A stretch of DNA of 64,000 nucleotides from Winogradskyella aurantia (lineage in GTDB: Bacteria; Bacteroidota; Bacteroidia; Flavobacteriales; Flavobacteriaceae). The stretch covers positions 1 to 64,000 of the forward strand of contig NZ_NGJN01000007.1 of NCBI RefSeq assembly GCF_002266855.1, given 5' to 3'. Both the position numbers and the translations under genes were made by a program. Numbering within the stretch: position 1 is the stretch's first letter; each line of letters opens with the position of its first letter. The notes under the pieces were generated by a model. The model saw nothing but the letters and a program-made list of their open reading frames with translations, was not told the DNA's origin and did not search any database. Of the stretch, positions 47,616-55,874 are shown piece by piece.

Positions 47616-50153
47616 TTATATTAATCCAAATTGTTCAAAATGGTGATTCAGGTGCTTGCGTTCCAACAAGTACCACTCGTATCTGTTTAATTCTCCAAAC
47701 ACCATATTACTTAACGTAGCGTCTGGATGTTCTTTAAAATACTCTATATACTTCTCGCGCTGTGCCTTAAATTTGTCAATTGCTGAGGCTAAATCTTCAT
47801 GCTTCAAAGCATCAAGTGTATCTTTTTCCAGTAATGGAAACTGACTGTTCTTTGGAAATTTATCGTAGTTCCAAAGGCTATTTTTGACCTTCTCTAGAAT
47901 TTTTTCAGGTGTCGAAATTTCAAAATCTTGTATTTCACCTGATGCAATTTTATAAGTGTATTCCAAATGCTCTATCATATGTTGAGGCGTCATAATGCCC
48001 CATTTTGGTTTGGTGTCTTCTTTCAATTTTGACAAACACTCTTCTATTTTCTCATTTGTCATCTCAACGAAGGTTTCTTGTTTCTTTTGAACCATAGTCA
48101 GAATTGTAGCAACAGCAACTAACGGACTATCTTTTTCGTTTTTTTGACTTTCAGGTCTACTTTCAAAATTAGCATCAAATACTTCTACATGCCATTTAAC
48201 TATACCACTAGGATGCTCTGCTGATGCAACGTCACGGTCAACTTTTTCCTTACAGGTTAATCGTACATATATAGTATCATTATGATACAATGGTCTTAAA
48301 AATCGGATACTATCTAAACCATAATTTGCTGCAACAGGCCCCTTATTTGGATAAACAAAAAGTCCTGCAGCTGCTGAAATAATGAAATAACCATGCGCTG
48401 TTCGTTTCTCAAAAATACTACCGTCTAAAGAGGTAATATCAGTGTGGGCATAAAAATGATCCCATGTGAGATTGGCAAAGTTGAGAATATCAGTATCTGT
48501 TAGTGTGCGCTTGTGAGTCTTGAGAGACATTCCTGGTTGTATGTCTTCCCAATGGTACTTAAAGGGATGCTGTTCTGCCTCTTTATATTTTGCGTTTTGT
48601 TGGTAAATCCCAGTGATTTCCGTGATCGTTGTTGGCGACCCCTGTATGGCCGTACGTTGTAGGTAATGTTTAATACCGCGCATACCTCCCATTTCCTCGC
48701 CACCACCAGCGCGTCCTGGACCGCCATGAACCAAATACGGCAATGGCGAACCATGACCAGTACTTTCTTTAGCCGATTCACGATTAAGCACCAGAATCCG
48801 TCCGTGATGACTAGCCGCATTGACCACGTATTCTTTTGCAATACTGTCATCGAAGGTTGCGATTGATGATACCAAAGACCCTTTCCCCATTTGCGCAAGG
48901 GTAATGGCCTCATCTAATGTTTTATAGGGCATGATGGTACTTACTGGACCAAAAGCTTCACGCTCATGAATGATTGTATTCTGGAATGGATGGTCTGCAC
49001 GCAACAAAATCGGGCTAATAAAAGCACCCTTGTTTGCATCAGCTCCAATAGTCTCAATTTTATCCAAGTCGCCATAAACGATTTGTGCCTCTTTAGCCAA
49101 ATCATTCACAGAATCTCGAACAGCCTGAACTTGCTGTCGACTCACCAAGGACCCCATGCGCACTTCTTTAAGTCTTGGGTCGCCAATAGTGACTTTGTCC
49201 AATGCTTTACCTAAAGCGATTTGAACATCTTCAACCAGATTTTCGGGCACTACAATTCTTCTAATCGCTGTACATTTTTGTCCAGCTTTAACCGTCATTT
49301 CCTTTCTAACTTCTTTGATAAACAAATCGAATTCTGGCGTTCCAGGGACTGCATCTCCACCCAATATAGAAGCATTTAATGAATCTGCTTCCATGGTGAA
49401 TGGCACGGACTCCTGTATCAATCTTGGATGTGCTTTTAATAGACGACCTGTACTTGCCGAACCCGTAAACGTAACCACGTCTTGTGATTCCACCGTATCC
49501 AGTATTGTTTTTACCGTTCCGTTTATGATTTGCAACGCACCTTCGGGTAAAATACCTGAATTTACAATTTCTCTGGCAACGGCTTCAGCTAAATAGGATG
49601 ATGACGGTGCCGGCAATACCACTGCTGGAACACCCGCCATCCAATTAACCGCACATTTTTCCAACATGCCCCAAACCGGGAAATTAAACGCATTGATATG
49701 CACTGCTACTCCTTTTTTAGGTACCATGATATGATGTGCCATAAAACGTCCGCCACGAGATAAATCAATAGGGTCACCTTCCACATGGTAAGGTTGGTTT
49801 GGGAATAGTTTTCTGAGCGACGCATTAGCGAACAGGTTTCCAAAACCTCCCTCGATATCAATCCAGCTATCTACTTTGGTTGCACCTGTTCTATAGCTTA
49901 GCTCATAAAAAGCATCCTTCCTTTTTGTGAGATATAATGCTAGACTTTTAAGCATATTGCCTCGCTCTTGAAAGGTCATTTTACGAAGTTTTTCGCTACC
50001 TTTAGTCCTTCCGTAATTAAGAATTTCAGGAATATCCAATCCTTCAATGGCCACACTAGTGAATGCCTCGCCTGTGACGGCATCTAAGATTGGTGTTCCG
50101 TCTTCTTTTCCTGTTGTCCAGTTTCCTTGGACGTAGTGTTGTATTTTATTCAT
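47616..50153 (-). CDS. paaZ: PaaZ oxepin-CoA hydrolase / aldehyde dehydrogenase with C-terminal DUF1569-like domain
   Basis: 845 residues. An aldehyde dehydrogenase domain (1-about 515) has Cys294 (GQKCTAIRR) and Glu255 (TMEADSLN). A MaoC-type hydratase domain (about 530-688) has Asp565 and His570 (TWDHFYAH), the ring-opening residues of E. coli PaaZ at the matching spacing. It opens the oxepin ring and oxidises the semialdehyde. The E. coli protein ends near residue 681; here about 150 more residues follow (IMTPQHMIEHLEYTYK and the ERKHLNHHFEQFGLI end), resembling DUF1569, a DinB-like fold. That extra domain has no known role in the pathway. Confidence 0.93.
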   Translation of the reverse strand: MNKIQHYVQGNWTTGKEDGTPILDAVTGEAFTSVAIEGLDIPEILNYGRTKGSEKLRKMTFQERGNMLKSLALYLTKRKDAFYELSYRTGATKVDSWIDIEGGFGNLFANASLRKLFPNQPYHVEGDPIDLSRGGRFMAHHIMVPKKGVAVHINAFNFPVWGMLEKCAVNWMAGVPAVVLPAPSSSYLAEAVAREIVNSGILPEGALQIINGTVKTILDTVESQDVVTFTGSASTGRLLKAHPRLIQESVPFTMEADSLNASILGGDAVPGTPEFDLFIKEVRKEMTVKAGQKCTAIRRIVVPENLVEDVQIALGKALDKVTIGDPRLKEVRMGSLVSRQQVQAVRDSVNDLAKEAQIVYGDLDKIETIGADANKGAFISPILLRADHPFQNTIIHEREAFGPVSTIMPYKTLDEAITLAQMGKGSLVSSIATFDDSIAKEYVVNAASHHGRILVLNRESAKESTGHGSPLPYLVHGGPGRAGGGEEMGGMRGIKHYLQRTAIQGSPTTITEITGIYQQNAKYKEAEQHPFKYHWEDIQPGMSLKTHKRTLTDTDILNFANLTWDHFYAHTDITSLDGSIFEKRTAHGYFIISAAAGLFVYPNKGPVAANYGLDSIRFLRPLYHNDTIYVRLTCKEKVDRDVASAEHPSGIVKWHVEVFDANFESRPESQKNEKDSPLVAVATILTMVQKKQETFVEMTNEKIEECLSKLKEDTKPKWGIMTPQHMIEHLEYTYKIASGEIQDFEISTPEKILEKVKNSLWNYDKFPKNSQFPLLEKDTLDALKHEDLASAIDKFKAQREKYIEYFKEHPDATLSNMVFGELNRYEWYLLERKHLNHHFEQFGLI

Positions 50154-50205
50154 CGATAAATTCGTTTACCTTTCCCAACAAAATGAGAATCTGATTTATT
50201 TAAAA

Positions 50206-50282
50206 ACACCCCTAATAAGCTACGCTCGATATTTTCGATATAAACTTTCGTTTGTATCTCAATAATCCTCAAGGGGACAATC
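50206..50282 (+). repeat. CCCCTAAAGTCCCCT palindromic repeat split by other sequence
   Basis: The left half ACACCCCTAA (50206-50215) and the right half CCTCAAGGGGACAATC (50267-50282) of one repeat copy are separated by 51 bases. The intruding segment begins TAAGCTACGCTCGATATTTT and has its own TCGATAT hairpin. It sits between paaZ and paaJ. The split suggests one repeat type inserted into another. Confidence 0.65.
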
Positions 50283-50303
50283 TAGGGCATTATACTCTCT
50301 CCC

Positions 50304-51518
50304 CTATAATTTCGTATTTTCTATAATCGCAGCATAACCTTGACCAACGCCAATACACATGGTAATTAATCCATATCTCTTCTTCTGTTCCTGTAATTCC
50401 AAGGCTGCGGAATAGGCTATTCTTGCTCCTGTAACTCCTAATGGATGACCAATTGCTATGGAACCTCCATTTGGATTCAGTCTTGAATCGTCATCTGCCA
50501 ATCCCCAAGCTCTTGTACATGCCAATGCCTGGGCTGCAAAGGCTTCGTTTAACTCAATGATATCCATATCGTCCATGGTTAAGCCTGCTTTTTCTAAGGC
50601 TTTGTTAGACGCTTGAACTGGACCTATTCCCATTAGTCGCGGTTCTACACCAACTACAGCTGAACTTACTATTCTTGCTAATGGTTTTAGATTGTATTTT
50701 TTTACGGCATCTTCTGAGGCGATAATGGTTGCCGCAGCACCATCATTCAATCCTGAAGAATTTCCTGCTGTAACACTTCCACCTTCTTTTTTAAAAGCGG
50801 GTCTTAATTTTCCTAGAACTTCTAACGATGTATTTGGTTTTACAAATTCATCCTTTGAAAATAAAATAGGGTCTTTTTTACGTTGTGGAATTTCAACCGT
50901 TATAATTTCCTTAGCCAGTCTGCCATTTTCTTGTGCTTTCGTAGCTTTCATTTGGCTCCAGTAGGCGAACTTGTCTTGGTCTTCTCTTGAAATACCATAC
51001 TTTTCTACTAGATTTTCAGCTGTATTTCCCATTCCATCGGTTCCGTACATCTCATGCATTTTTGGATTGATAAAGCGCCATCCAAAACTCGAGTCGTACA
51101 TTTTAGAGTCGTTACCGAATGCGCTTGATGGTTTTGCAATAACATAAGGTCCTCTCGTCATATTTTCAACACCTCCTGAAATAAACACATCCCCATCACC
51201 TGCTTTTATTGCTCTGTTTGCATGAATAATTGCTGATAAACCAGAACTACACAAACGGTTAACTGTTTCTCCTGGAACTGTAAATGGTAATCCGGCCAAA
51301 AGTGATGACATACGTGCTACATTGCGATTGTCTTCACCTGCTTGATTAGCACAACCCATAATGACATCATCATAGGCTTCTTTTGGGATGCTTGGATTAC
51401 GCTTTACAACTTCTGAAATAACTAATGCTCCTAAATCGTCTGTACGCACCGCAGATAGAGTTCCTTTGTAATTTCCTATTGGCGTTCTAATACCGTCTAT
51501 TATATATGCTTCTTTCAT
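50304..51518 (-). CDS. paaJ: 3-oxoadipyl-CoA/3-oxo-5,6-dehydrosuberyl-CoA thiolase
   Basis: 404 residues from the ATG at 51518; an earlier codon at 51527 would extend the overlap. The nucleophilic Cys lies in [10 protein letters not shown], the second catalytic pair in [17 protein letters not shown] and the C-terminal [12 protein letters not shown]. It performs the final thiolytic cleavages of phenylacetate degradation. The start forms an ATGA overlap with the stop of paaI, so the two are translationally coupled. Confidence 0.93.
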   Translation of the reverse strand: MKEAYIIDGIRTPIGNYKGTLSAVRTDDLGALVISEVVKRNPSIPKEAYDDVIMGCANQAGEDNRNVARMSSLLAGLPFTVPGETVNRLCSSGLSAIIHANRAIKAGDGDVFISGGVENMTRGPYVIAKPSSAFGNDSKMYDSSFGWRFINPKMHEMYGTDGMGNTAENLVEKYGISREDQDKFAYWSQMKATKAQENGRLAKEIITVEIPQRKKDPILFSKDEFVKPNTSLEVLGKLRPAFKKEGGSVTAGNSSGLNDGAAATIIASEDAVKKYNLKPLARIVSSAVVGVEPRLMGIGPVQASNKALEKAGLTMDDMDIIELNEAFAAQALACTRAWGLADDDSRLNPNGGSIAIGHPLGVTGARIAYSAALELQEQKKRYGLITMCIGVGQGYAAIIENTKL

Positions 51519-51922
51519 TCTTCCCAATCTTTTTGAGTTCTGTAAACCACTCCTTTAAAAAGTGCAATTAATTCGTCACCTCGTTTTACTTCGATGACAT
51601 TAAACCCTAATTTGTTATTAACTTTTTCAATGACAGATTCTGCTACTAAATAATCTCCTTCATCTAATGCTTCGATATGATTTATACTCGTTTCAATAGA
51701 CACTGCATATTTGCCATGTGTATTGGCCGCAAAACCAAAAGCCGTATCAGCTAATGAATAACTTATACCACCATGCGCTTTATTCATGCTATTAAGCATG
51801 TCCTTTCTGATAGTCATTCCTAATTTGCAACGTCCTATTTCACAATCTAAAATCTCAATCCCTAACCATTGGCTAAAGGCATCTTGAGATAACATTTTAT
51901 ATGGAATTTCTTCGCCTTTCAA
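51515..51922 (-). CDS. paaI: Hydroxyphenylacetyl-CoA thioesterase PaaI
   Basis: 135 residues with the hot-dog fold signature NKAHGGISYSLADTAFGFAAN. The assigned start is TTG at 51922, directly after the paaH stop; an ATG at 51895 would give 126 residues and cannot be excluded. It clears dead-end CoA thioesters of the pathway. Overlaps paaJ by 4 bases. Confidence 0.88.
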   Translation of the reverse strand: MKGEEIPYKMLSQDAFSQWLGIEILDCEIGRCKLGMTIRKDMLNSMNKAHGGISYSLADTAFGFAANTHGKYAVSIETSINHIEALDEGDYLVAESVIEKVNNKLGFNVIEVKRGDELIALFKGVVYRTQKDWEE

Positions 51923-53095
51923 TTAAAAGAATGTTTTATGTTCTCTATTCATTTTGCGCAATAACGGACTGCATCGGTATCTATCTTCATGGTATTCGTC
52001 ATACAATTCATCTAATTTTGAAACGCACCAATCTATACCTTTCTCATCTGCCCAAGCTAATAATCCTTTTGGATAATTAACCCCCTTGGTCATAGCGTTG
52101 TCTATATCTTCAGCTGAAGCGATATTTAAAAATAATGCATCCGCTGCTTCATTAATGAGCATTACTAAAACTCTTTCAAATATGTTTTGTTTTAAAGACT
52201 CTTCGACTGCGCTCAGGGCAACATTATCATTTTCAATTTTCTTTCCATTGTTATCATAGTCATAATATCCAATTCCTGATTTTCTTCCCAAATAACCTGC
52301 TTCAGCAAAGCGCTTTTGCGTAAATGATGGTTTATATCTAGGGTCGAAATAAAATTCTTTAAATACAGTTTCTGTAACCGTATAATTCACGTCATTCCCT
52401 ATAAAATCCATTAATTCAAAAGGTCCCATTCTAAATCCACCAATAGTTTTTAAACTCGAATCGATGGTTGCAAAATCCGCAATTCCTTCTTCATAAATCC
52501 TAAGTGCTTCCCCATAAAAAGGACGTGCCACCCTGTTAACAATAAAACCAGGTGTGTCTTTAGCAACAGCCACTACTTTTTGCCAACTTGTTATAGTATC
52601 TATAGTTTTTTCAAGAACTTCATATGAGGTTTGAATAGCCGGAATGACTTCAACCAACTTCATCAATGGTGCGGGATTGAAAAAATGAATTCCTACACAG
52701 CGTTTTGGCTTTTTTAAAGATGACGCTATAGATGCAATAGACAGACTAGAGGTGTTGGATGCTATTATACAGTCTTCAGACACATAAATTTCCAGTTCCG
52801 AAAACACCTTTTGTTTAATTTCTAGGTTTTCGATGATGGCCTCAATCGTTAAATCTGAATCTGACAAATCCTTTAGATTATCGACGTATGAAATATTATC
52901 TTGAATTCTGATTTTCTCAGCAGAGTCGATTCTTCCCTTTTCAATTAATCGTGACAAAATCTTTTCAAGAGCAGCCTTGGCATTATCTAAAGCCGCTCGA
53001 TTAGTATCGTATAATTTGACCTTACAACCAGTGGTGGCAGCAACTTGCGCGATACCACTTCCCATGGTTCCTGAACCTATTATTCCTACGTTCAT
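51923..53095 (-). CDS. paaH: 3-hydroxyadipyl-CoA dehydrogenase PaaH, with a repeat-derived insert
   Basis: 390 residues from the ATG at 53095; the longer frame starts at a GTG at 53107 that lies inside an upstream hairpin repeat. The NAD-binding VGIIGSGTMGSGIAQ opening, IEAIIENLEIKQ, NTSSLSI and HFFNPAPLMKLVEV segments identify the 3-hydroxyacyl-CoA dehydrogenase family. It oxidises 3-hydroxyadipyl-CoA. Between the two C-terminal halves, 52202-52218 carry TTCGACTGCGCTCAGGG (minus-strand reading gives ALSAVEES), a common intergenic repeat core in Bacteroidota, so an inserted repeat appears to have become coding sequence. Confidence 0.93.
   Translation of the reverse strand: MNVGIIGSGTMGSGIAQVAATTGCKVKLYDTNRAALDNAKAALEKILSRLIEKGRIDSAEKIRIQDNISYVDNLKDLSDSDLTIEAIIENLEIKQKVFSELEIYVSEDCIIASNTSSLSIASIASSLKKPKRCVGIHFFNPAPLMKLVEVIPAIQTSYEVLEKTIDTITSWQKVVAVAKDTPGFIVNRVARPFYGEALRIYEEGIADFATIDSSLKTIGGFRMGPFELMDFIGNDVNYTVTETVFKEFYFDPRYKPSFTQKRFAEAGYLGRKSGIGYYDYDNNGKKIENDNVALSAVEESLKQNIFERVLVMLINEAADALFLNIASAEDIDNAMTKGVNYPKGLLAWADEKGIDWCVSKLDELYDEYHEDRYRCSPLLRKMNREHKTFF
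52202..52218 (-). repeat. Dispersed repeat core inside paaH
   Basis: TTCGACTGCGCTCAGGG on the plus strand shares the 12-base core TCGACTGCGCTC with the intergenic copy at 53155-53179. It is read in frame within paaH as part of a surface loop between YYDYDNNGKKIE and the KQNIFERVLVM helix. Confidence 0.6.
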
Positions 53096-53221
53096 CTTTA
53101 TGCCCACGAAAGTGGGTAACTTTTTAATTAAACTTCTTTTTAAATTTTACTTTGTTCTCGACTGCGCTCGAACTGACGGTAAAATTTTGATGACATCCTG
53201 AATAAAGTTCAGGATGACAAA
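53096..53221. repeat. Composite of three short hairpin repeats between paaH and the dehydratase
   Basis: Nearly the whole 126-base gap is made of repeats: CCCACGAAAGTGGG (53103-53116), TTCTCGACTGCGCTCGAACT with GACGG (53155-53179) and CATCCTGAATAAAGTTCAGG with ATG (53194-53216). The second and third families recur elsewhere in the window. No terminator or promoter can be separated from them. Confidence 0.75.
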
Positions 53222-54556
53222 TCATCCAAATGGAAGGTTTGTTACATCTACATTTCCGCCGGATAAAATAATTCCAACGTTCTTAGTTGCAAATTCTTCT
53301 TTATTCTTCAATACGGCTGCAAAAGGCACCGCACACGACGGTTCTATAATAATTTTCATGCGCTCCCAAATGAGCTTCATGGCATTTATAATTTCATCTT
53401 CTTCGACACGGATAATTTTTTTGACATGTCGTTGAATGATTGGAAAATTTCGATCGCCCAAATACGTCCTTAATCCGTCTGCTATTGTATTTGTGTTTAG
53501 ATTCTTTTCAATTTTACCAGATAAAAGGGAACGATAGGCATCGTCCACTTCAAAAGGCTCACCTCCAATTACCTTACAGCCATTACCAAAATAATGAGCT
53601 GCCAAAGCCGTTCCGGCAATAAGTCCGCCACCACCCACTGGTGCTAAAATTACATCTAATTCTGGATAATCTTCAAGCAACTCCATCGCAGCCGTGCTAT
53701 TGCCATAAATGACCTCATCTTGATTGGATGGGTGTAAAAAAGACGCTCCTTTTTCTTCTTTAATTTTAATGGCTGTCTCCTCTCTTGCTTCTGGCGTTGA
53801 TTCACATTCAATAATTTCTCCTTGATAAGTTTTTACACCATCTTTTTTAACTTGAGGTGCGTTTTCCGGCATTACGATATAGGCCCTAACATTTAATTTT
53901 TGAGCAGCCAATGCAACGGCTTGGGCAAAGTTACCCGAAGAATGTGTGACTACACCGCGTTGTCGTTCCTCTTCTGAAAGGGATAAAATAGCATTTGCTG
54001 CACCTCGCATTTTAAAAGCCCCCATCTTTTGAAAGTTCTCACATTTAAAAAACAAATGGCAACCTGCTTTCTCATTTAACAATTCTGAGGTGAGCACAGG
54101 TGTTCTGTGAATAAAAGGTTTTATTTTATTGTGAACTTCAGTGAGGGTTTGTTTTAAATCATCTTGATTGTCCCCTTGAGGGGACTTTAGGGGTGTTTTT
54201 AACGCATTTACTTTTTCTTCAAGCGACTTATAAACACTGAACATATTGTTCTTTACATCAGCATCACTAAATCTAATAAATTTAACTCCTCGTTCTTCTA
54301 GTTTGTTCTGTCTATTTACATCCTCAAAATATCTATAATCGTGAGAATTTCCATCAATCTCAATGGCAAGCTGAATTTCATGGCAGTAAAAATCAACGAT
54401 GTAATCTAGCATCGGTACTTGTCTGTGAAATTCAACTCCAAGCGCTTTATTCTTAATATTTTTCCATAATAGAACTTCGGCTAATGTGCTGTTTTTTCTT
54501 AGCTGTTTTGCAAACTCTTTTAGTCTTGGATTATATGGAATTATTTTGTTTTTCAC
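53222..54556 (-). CDS. DUF559 endonuclease-like domain fused to threonine/serine dehydratase
   Basis: 444 residues from the GTG at 54556. Residues 1-119 form a DUF559 domain of the Vsr-like PD-(D/E)xK superfamily, with likely metal ligands Asp55 (YIVDFYC) and Glu66 and Asp68 (AIEIDGNSH). Residues 120-130 (KTPLKSPQGDN) are encoded by an inverted palindromic repeat. Residues about 133-444 are a fold-type II PLP dehydratase: PLP Lys182 (GAFKMRGAANA), THSSGNFAQAVALAA, and the glycine loop GGGGLIAG, with no regulatory ACT domain. No in-frame ATG, GTG or TTG serves the dehydratase alone near its start, so it depends on the nuclease's start. It interrupts the paa genes. A sequencing frameshift is unlikely because both halves are intact. 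Confidence 0.85.
   Translation of the reverse strand: MKNKIIPYNPRLKEFAKQLRKNSTLAEVLLWKNIKNKALGVEFHRQVPMLDYIVDFYCHEIQLAIEIDGNSHDYRYFEDVNRQNKLEERGVKFIRFSDADVKNNMFSVYKSLEEKVNALKTPLKSPQGDNQDDLKQTLTEVHNKIKPFIHRTPVLTSELLNEKAGCHLFFKCENFQKMGAFKMRGAANAILSLSEEERQRGVVTHSSGNFAQAVALAAQKLNVRAYIVMPENAPQVKKDGVKTYQGEIIECESTPEAREETAIKIKEEKGASFLHPSNQDEVIYGNSTAAMELLEDYPELDVILAPVGGGGLIAGTALAAHYFGNGCKVIGGEPFEVDDAYRSLLSGKIEKNLNTNTIADGLRTYLGDRNFPIIQRHVKKIIRVEEDEIINAMKLIWERMKIIIEPSCAVPFAAVLKNKEEFATKNVGIILSGGNVDVTNLPFG
54167..54197 (-). repeat. Palindromic repeat, inner inverted copy (coding)
   Basis: A complete copy of the repeat family that is read as KTPLKSPQGDN in the fusion protein. It contains the 14-base palindrome-type arms GTCCCCT / AGGGGAC around TG, and the outer block TTTAGGGGTGT. 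Confidence 0.9.
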
Positions 54557-54562
54557 TTTTTT

Positions 54563-54593
54563 ACACCCCTAAAGTCCCCTCAAGGGGACAATT
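54563..54593 (+). repeat. Palindromic repeat, outer inverted copy
   Basis: The complete copy just upstream of the GTG start at 54556, opposite in direction to the inner copy and identical over 30 bases. As leader sequence of the fusion gene it would form a hairpin in the mRNA. Confidence 0.9.
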
Positions 54594-54665
54594 CTAATTT
54601 GGAACTCTATAATTAAATTTTAAACATGCCCAATTAATTAAATCTGTTTAATTAAACTTGAATCA

Positions 54666-54696
54666 ACACCCCTAAAGTCCCCTCAAGGGGACAATC
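54666..54696 (+). repeat. Palindromic repeat, third complete copy
   Basis: Same sequence and direction as the outer copy, 72 bases further, between the fusion gene and paaG. It is 15 bases past the paaG stop and its hairpin (GTCCCCTCAAGGGGAC) could also act in termination or mRNA stability for paaG. Confidence 0.9.
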
Positions 54697-54711
54697 GTTA
54701 GTAATAATCTT

Positions 54712-55494
54712 TTAGTTTCCTTTAAAATTTGGCTTACGCTTTTCTATAAATGCGGCAACACCTTCTGCATAATCATTACTGCTTGCTGCTTCTATTTGTA
54801 ATTTAGATTCTAAAGCTAATTGGTCTTCTAAAGTATTGGTCATTGACTTATTGAATAGCTCTTTAATAAGACCTAAAGCTTTAGTTGGCATATTGGCTAG
54901 TTTAATTGCCAGTTTATTAACATCTTCTTCAAAATTATCTAGGGGAATCAATTTATAAATCATTCCCATTTTTTCGGCTTCCTCAGCTGAAATTTTATCC
55001 CCTAACATCGCTAAAGCTTGTGCTTTTTGAAAACCAATTATTCGTGGCAAAAAGAAAGTTCCAGCACTATCAGGCACGAGCCCTATGAGGCTGAAAGCTT
55101 GAATAAAACTGACCTTTTCATGAGCAACAACGATATCACAGGCCAATGCAATATTTGCCCCAGCACCAGCAGCTACTCCATTAATTGCTCCTATGATTGG
55201 TTTATGGATTGCTCGAAGTCTGGTAATTATGGGGTTATAATGTTCTTCAAGTATTTTTTTAAATCCAGGGTTTAATTCTGGGTTCGTCACTTCTTTTAAA
55301 TCTTGACCAGCACAGAATGCTTTTCCATTTCCTGTTAAAACAATAGCTCTAACGTCATCGTTAGCTTCACAATCATCAAGGATTCTCTGAAGGCTTAATG
55401 CCATTTCGCGATTAAAACTATTAAATACCTCTGGTCTGTTTAGGGTTATGGTTGCGACTTTATTGTCAATTTTTAATTCAATTGAATTACTCAT
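54712..55494 (-). CDS. paaG: 1,2-epoxyphenylacetyl-CoA isomerase PaaG
   Basis: 260 residues from the ATG at 55494, 2 bases after the VOC gene; a longer frame to 55536 would overlap the VOC gene. Crotonase motifs FCAGQDLKEV and NGVAAGAGANIALACD lead to the PaaG-specific LVPDSAGTFFLPRIIG and the EAEKMGMIYKLIP segment. It turns the ring epoxide into the oxepin. The C-terminal end FIEKRKPNFKGN matches the family. Confidence 0.92.
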   Translation of the reverse strand: MSNSIELKIDNKVATITLNRPEVFNSFNREMALSLQRILDDCEANDDVRAIVLTGNGKAFCAGQDLKEVTNPELNPGFKKILEEHYNPIITRLRAIHKPIIGAINGVAAGAGANIALACDIVVAHEKVSFIQAFSLIGLVPDSAGTFFLPRIIGFQKAQALAMLGDKISAEEAEKMGMIYKLIPLDNFEEDVNKLAIKLANMPTKALGLIKELFNKSMTNTLEDQLALESKLQIEAASSNDYAEGVAAFIEKRKPNFKGN

Positions 55495-55495
55495 A

Positions 55496-55852
55496 TCATT
55501 CTGGCAATTTAAAATATGGATTATAGATGAGTCCAATAATATTGCCCCAAGGATCCTTGACTGAGCAAACCATTAACTCGCCACCAACATTCATTGGTTT
55601 TTCATGTTCAGTGGCTCCTAACTCTAATAAACGGTTATATTCTTCTTTGATATTTTCAACACCCCAATACGACAGAACACTGTCACCTTTTATTGAAGCT
55701 TCTGGTTGCAAACCTAATTCATAACCTTGAATATTAAAACCTACATAAAAGGATTCATCAAAATAAGGTTCGGTTTTAAATGCTTTAGTATACCACTCTT
55801 TAGCCTTGGCTAAATCATCTACTTTATATGCCGTTGTTCTTAATCCTAACAT
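55496..55852 (-). CDS. VOC/glyoxalase-like protein in the paa cluster
   Basis: 118 residues with two VOC half-modules (LRTTAYKVDDLAKAKEWYTK and WGVENIKEEYNRLLELG) and the C-terminal VKDPWGNIIGLIYNP. The metal-binding pattern is incomplete (Glu at EHEKP, no clear His at the start), so catalysis is uncertain. It lies between paaD and paaG, almost overlapping paaG. It is not a standard paa gene; a role in handling a reactive epoxide or aldehyde intermediate is only a guess. Confidence 0.75.
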   Translation of the reverse strand: MLGLRTTAYKVDDLAKAKEWYTKAFKTEPYFDESFYVGFNIQGYELGLQPEASIKGDSVLSYWGVENIKEEYNRLLELGATEHEKPMNVGGELMVCSVKDPWGNIIGLIYNPYFKLPE

Positions 55853-55874
55853 TATTTTAGTTTCTATCGATGAA

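Larger units (their letters stand above)
54167..54593 (-). mobile_element. DUF559 module bounded by perfect 30-bp inverted repeats
   Basis: The inner repeat (54167-54197, starting ATTGTCCCCTTGAGGGGACT) and the outer repeat (54563-54593, starting ACACCCCTAAAGTCCCCTCA) are perfect reverse complements over 30 bases. Between them lies only the DUF559 reading frame, including its GTG start, giving a 427-base unit. Each end is itself a hairpin. The unit looks like a minimal transposable or homing-like cassette, but I see no transposase domain and no target-site duplication that I can prove. Confidence 0.6.

Noticed and set aside
48500..48913. Alternative minus-strand frame inside paaZ
   Set aside because: It is a shadow frame; paaZ is intact across the region with all catalytic residues.
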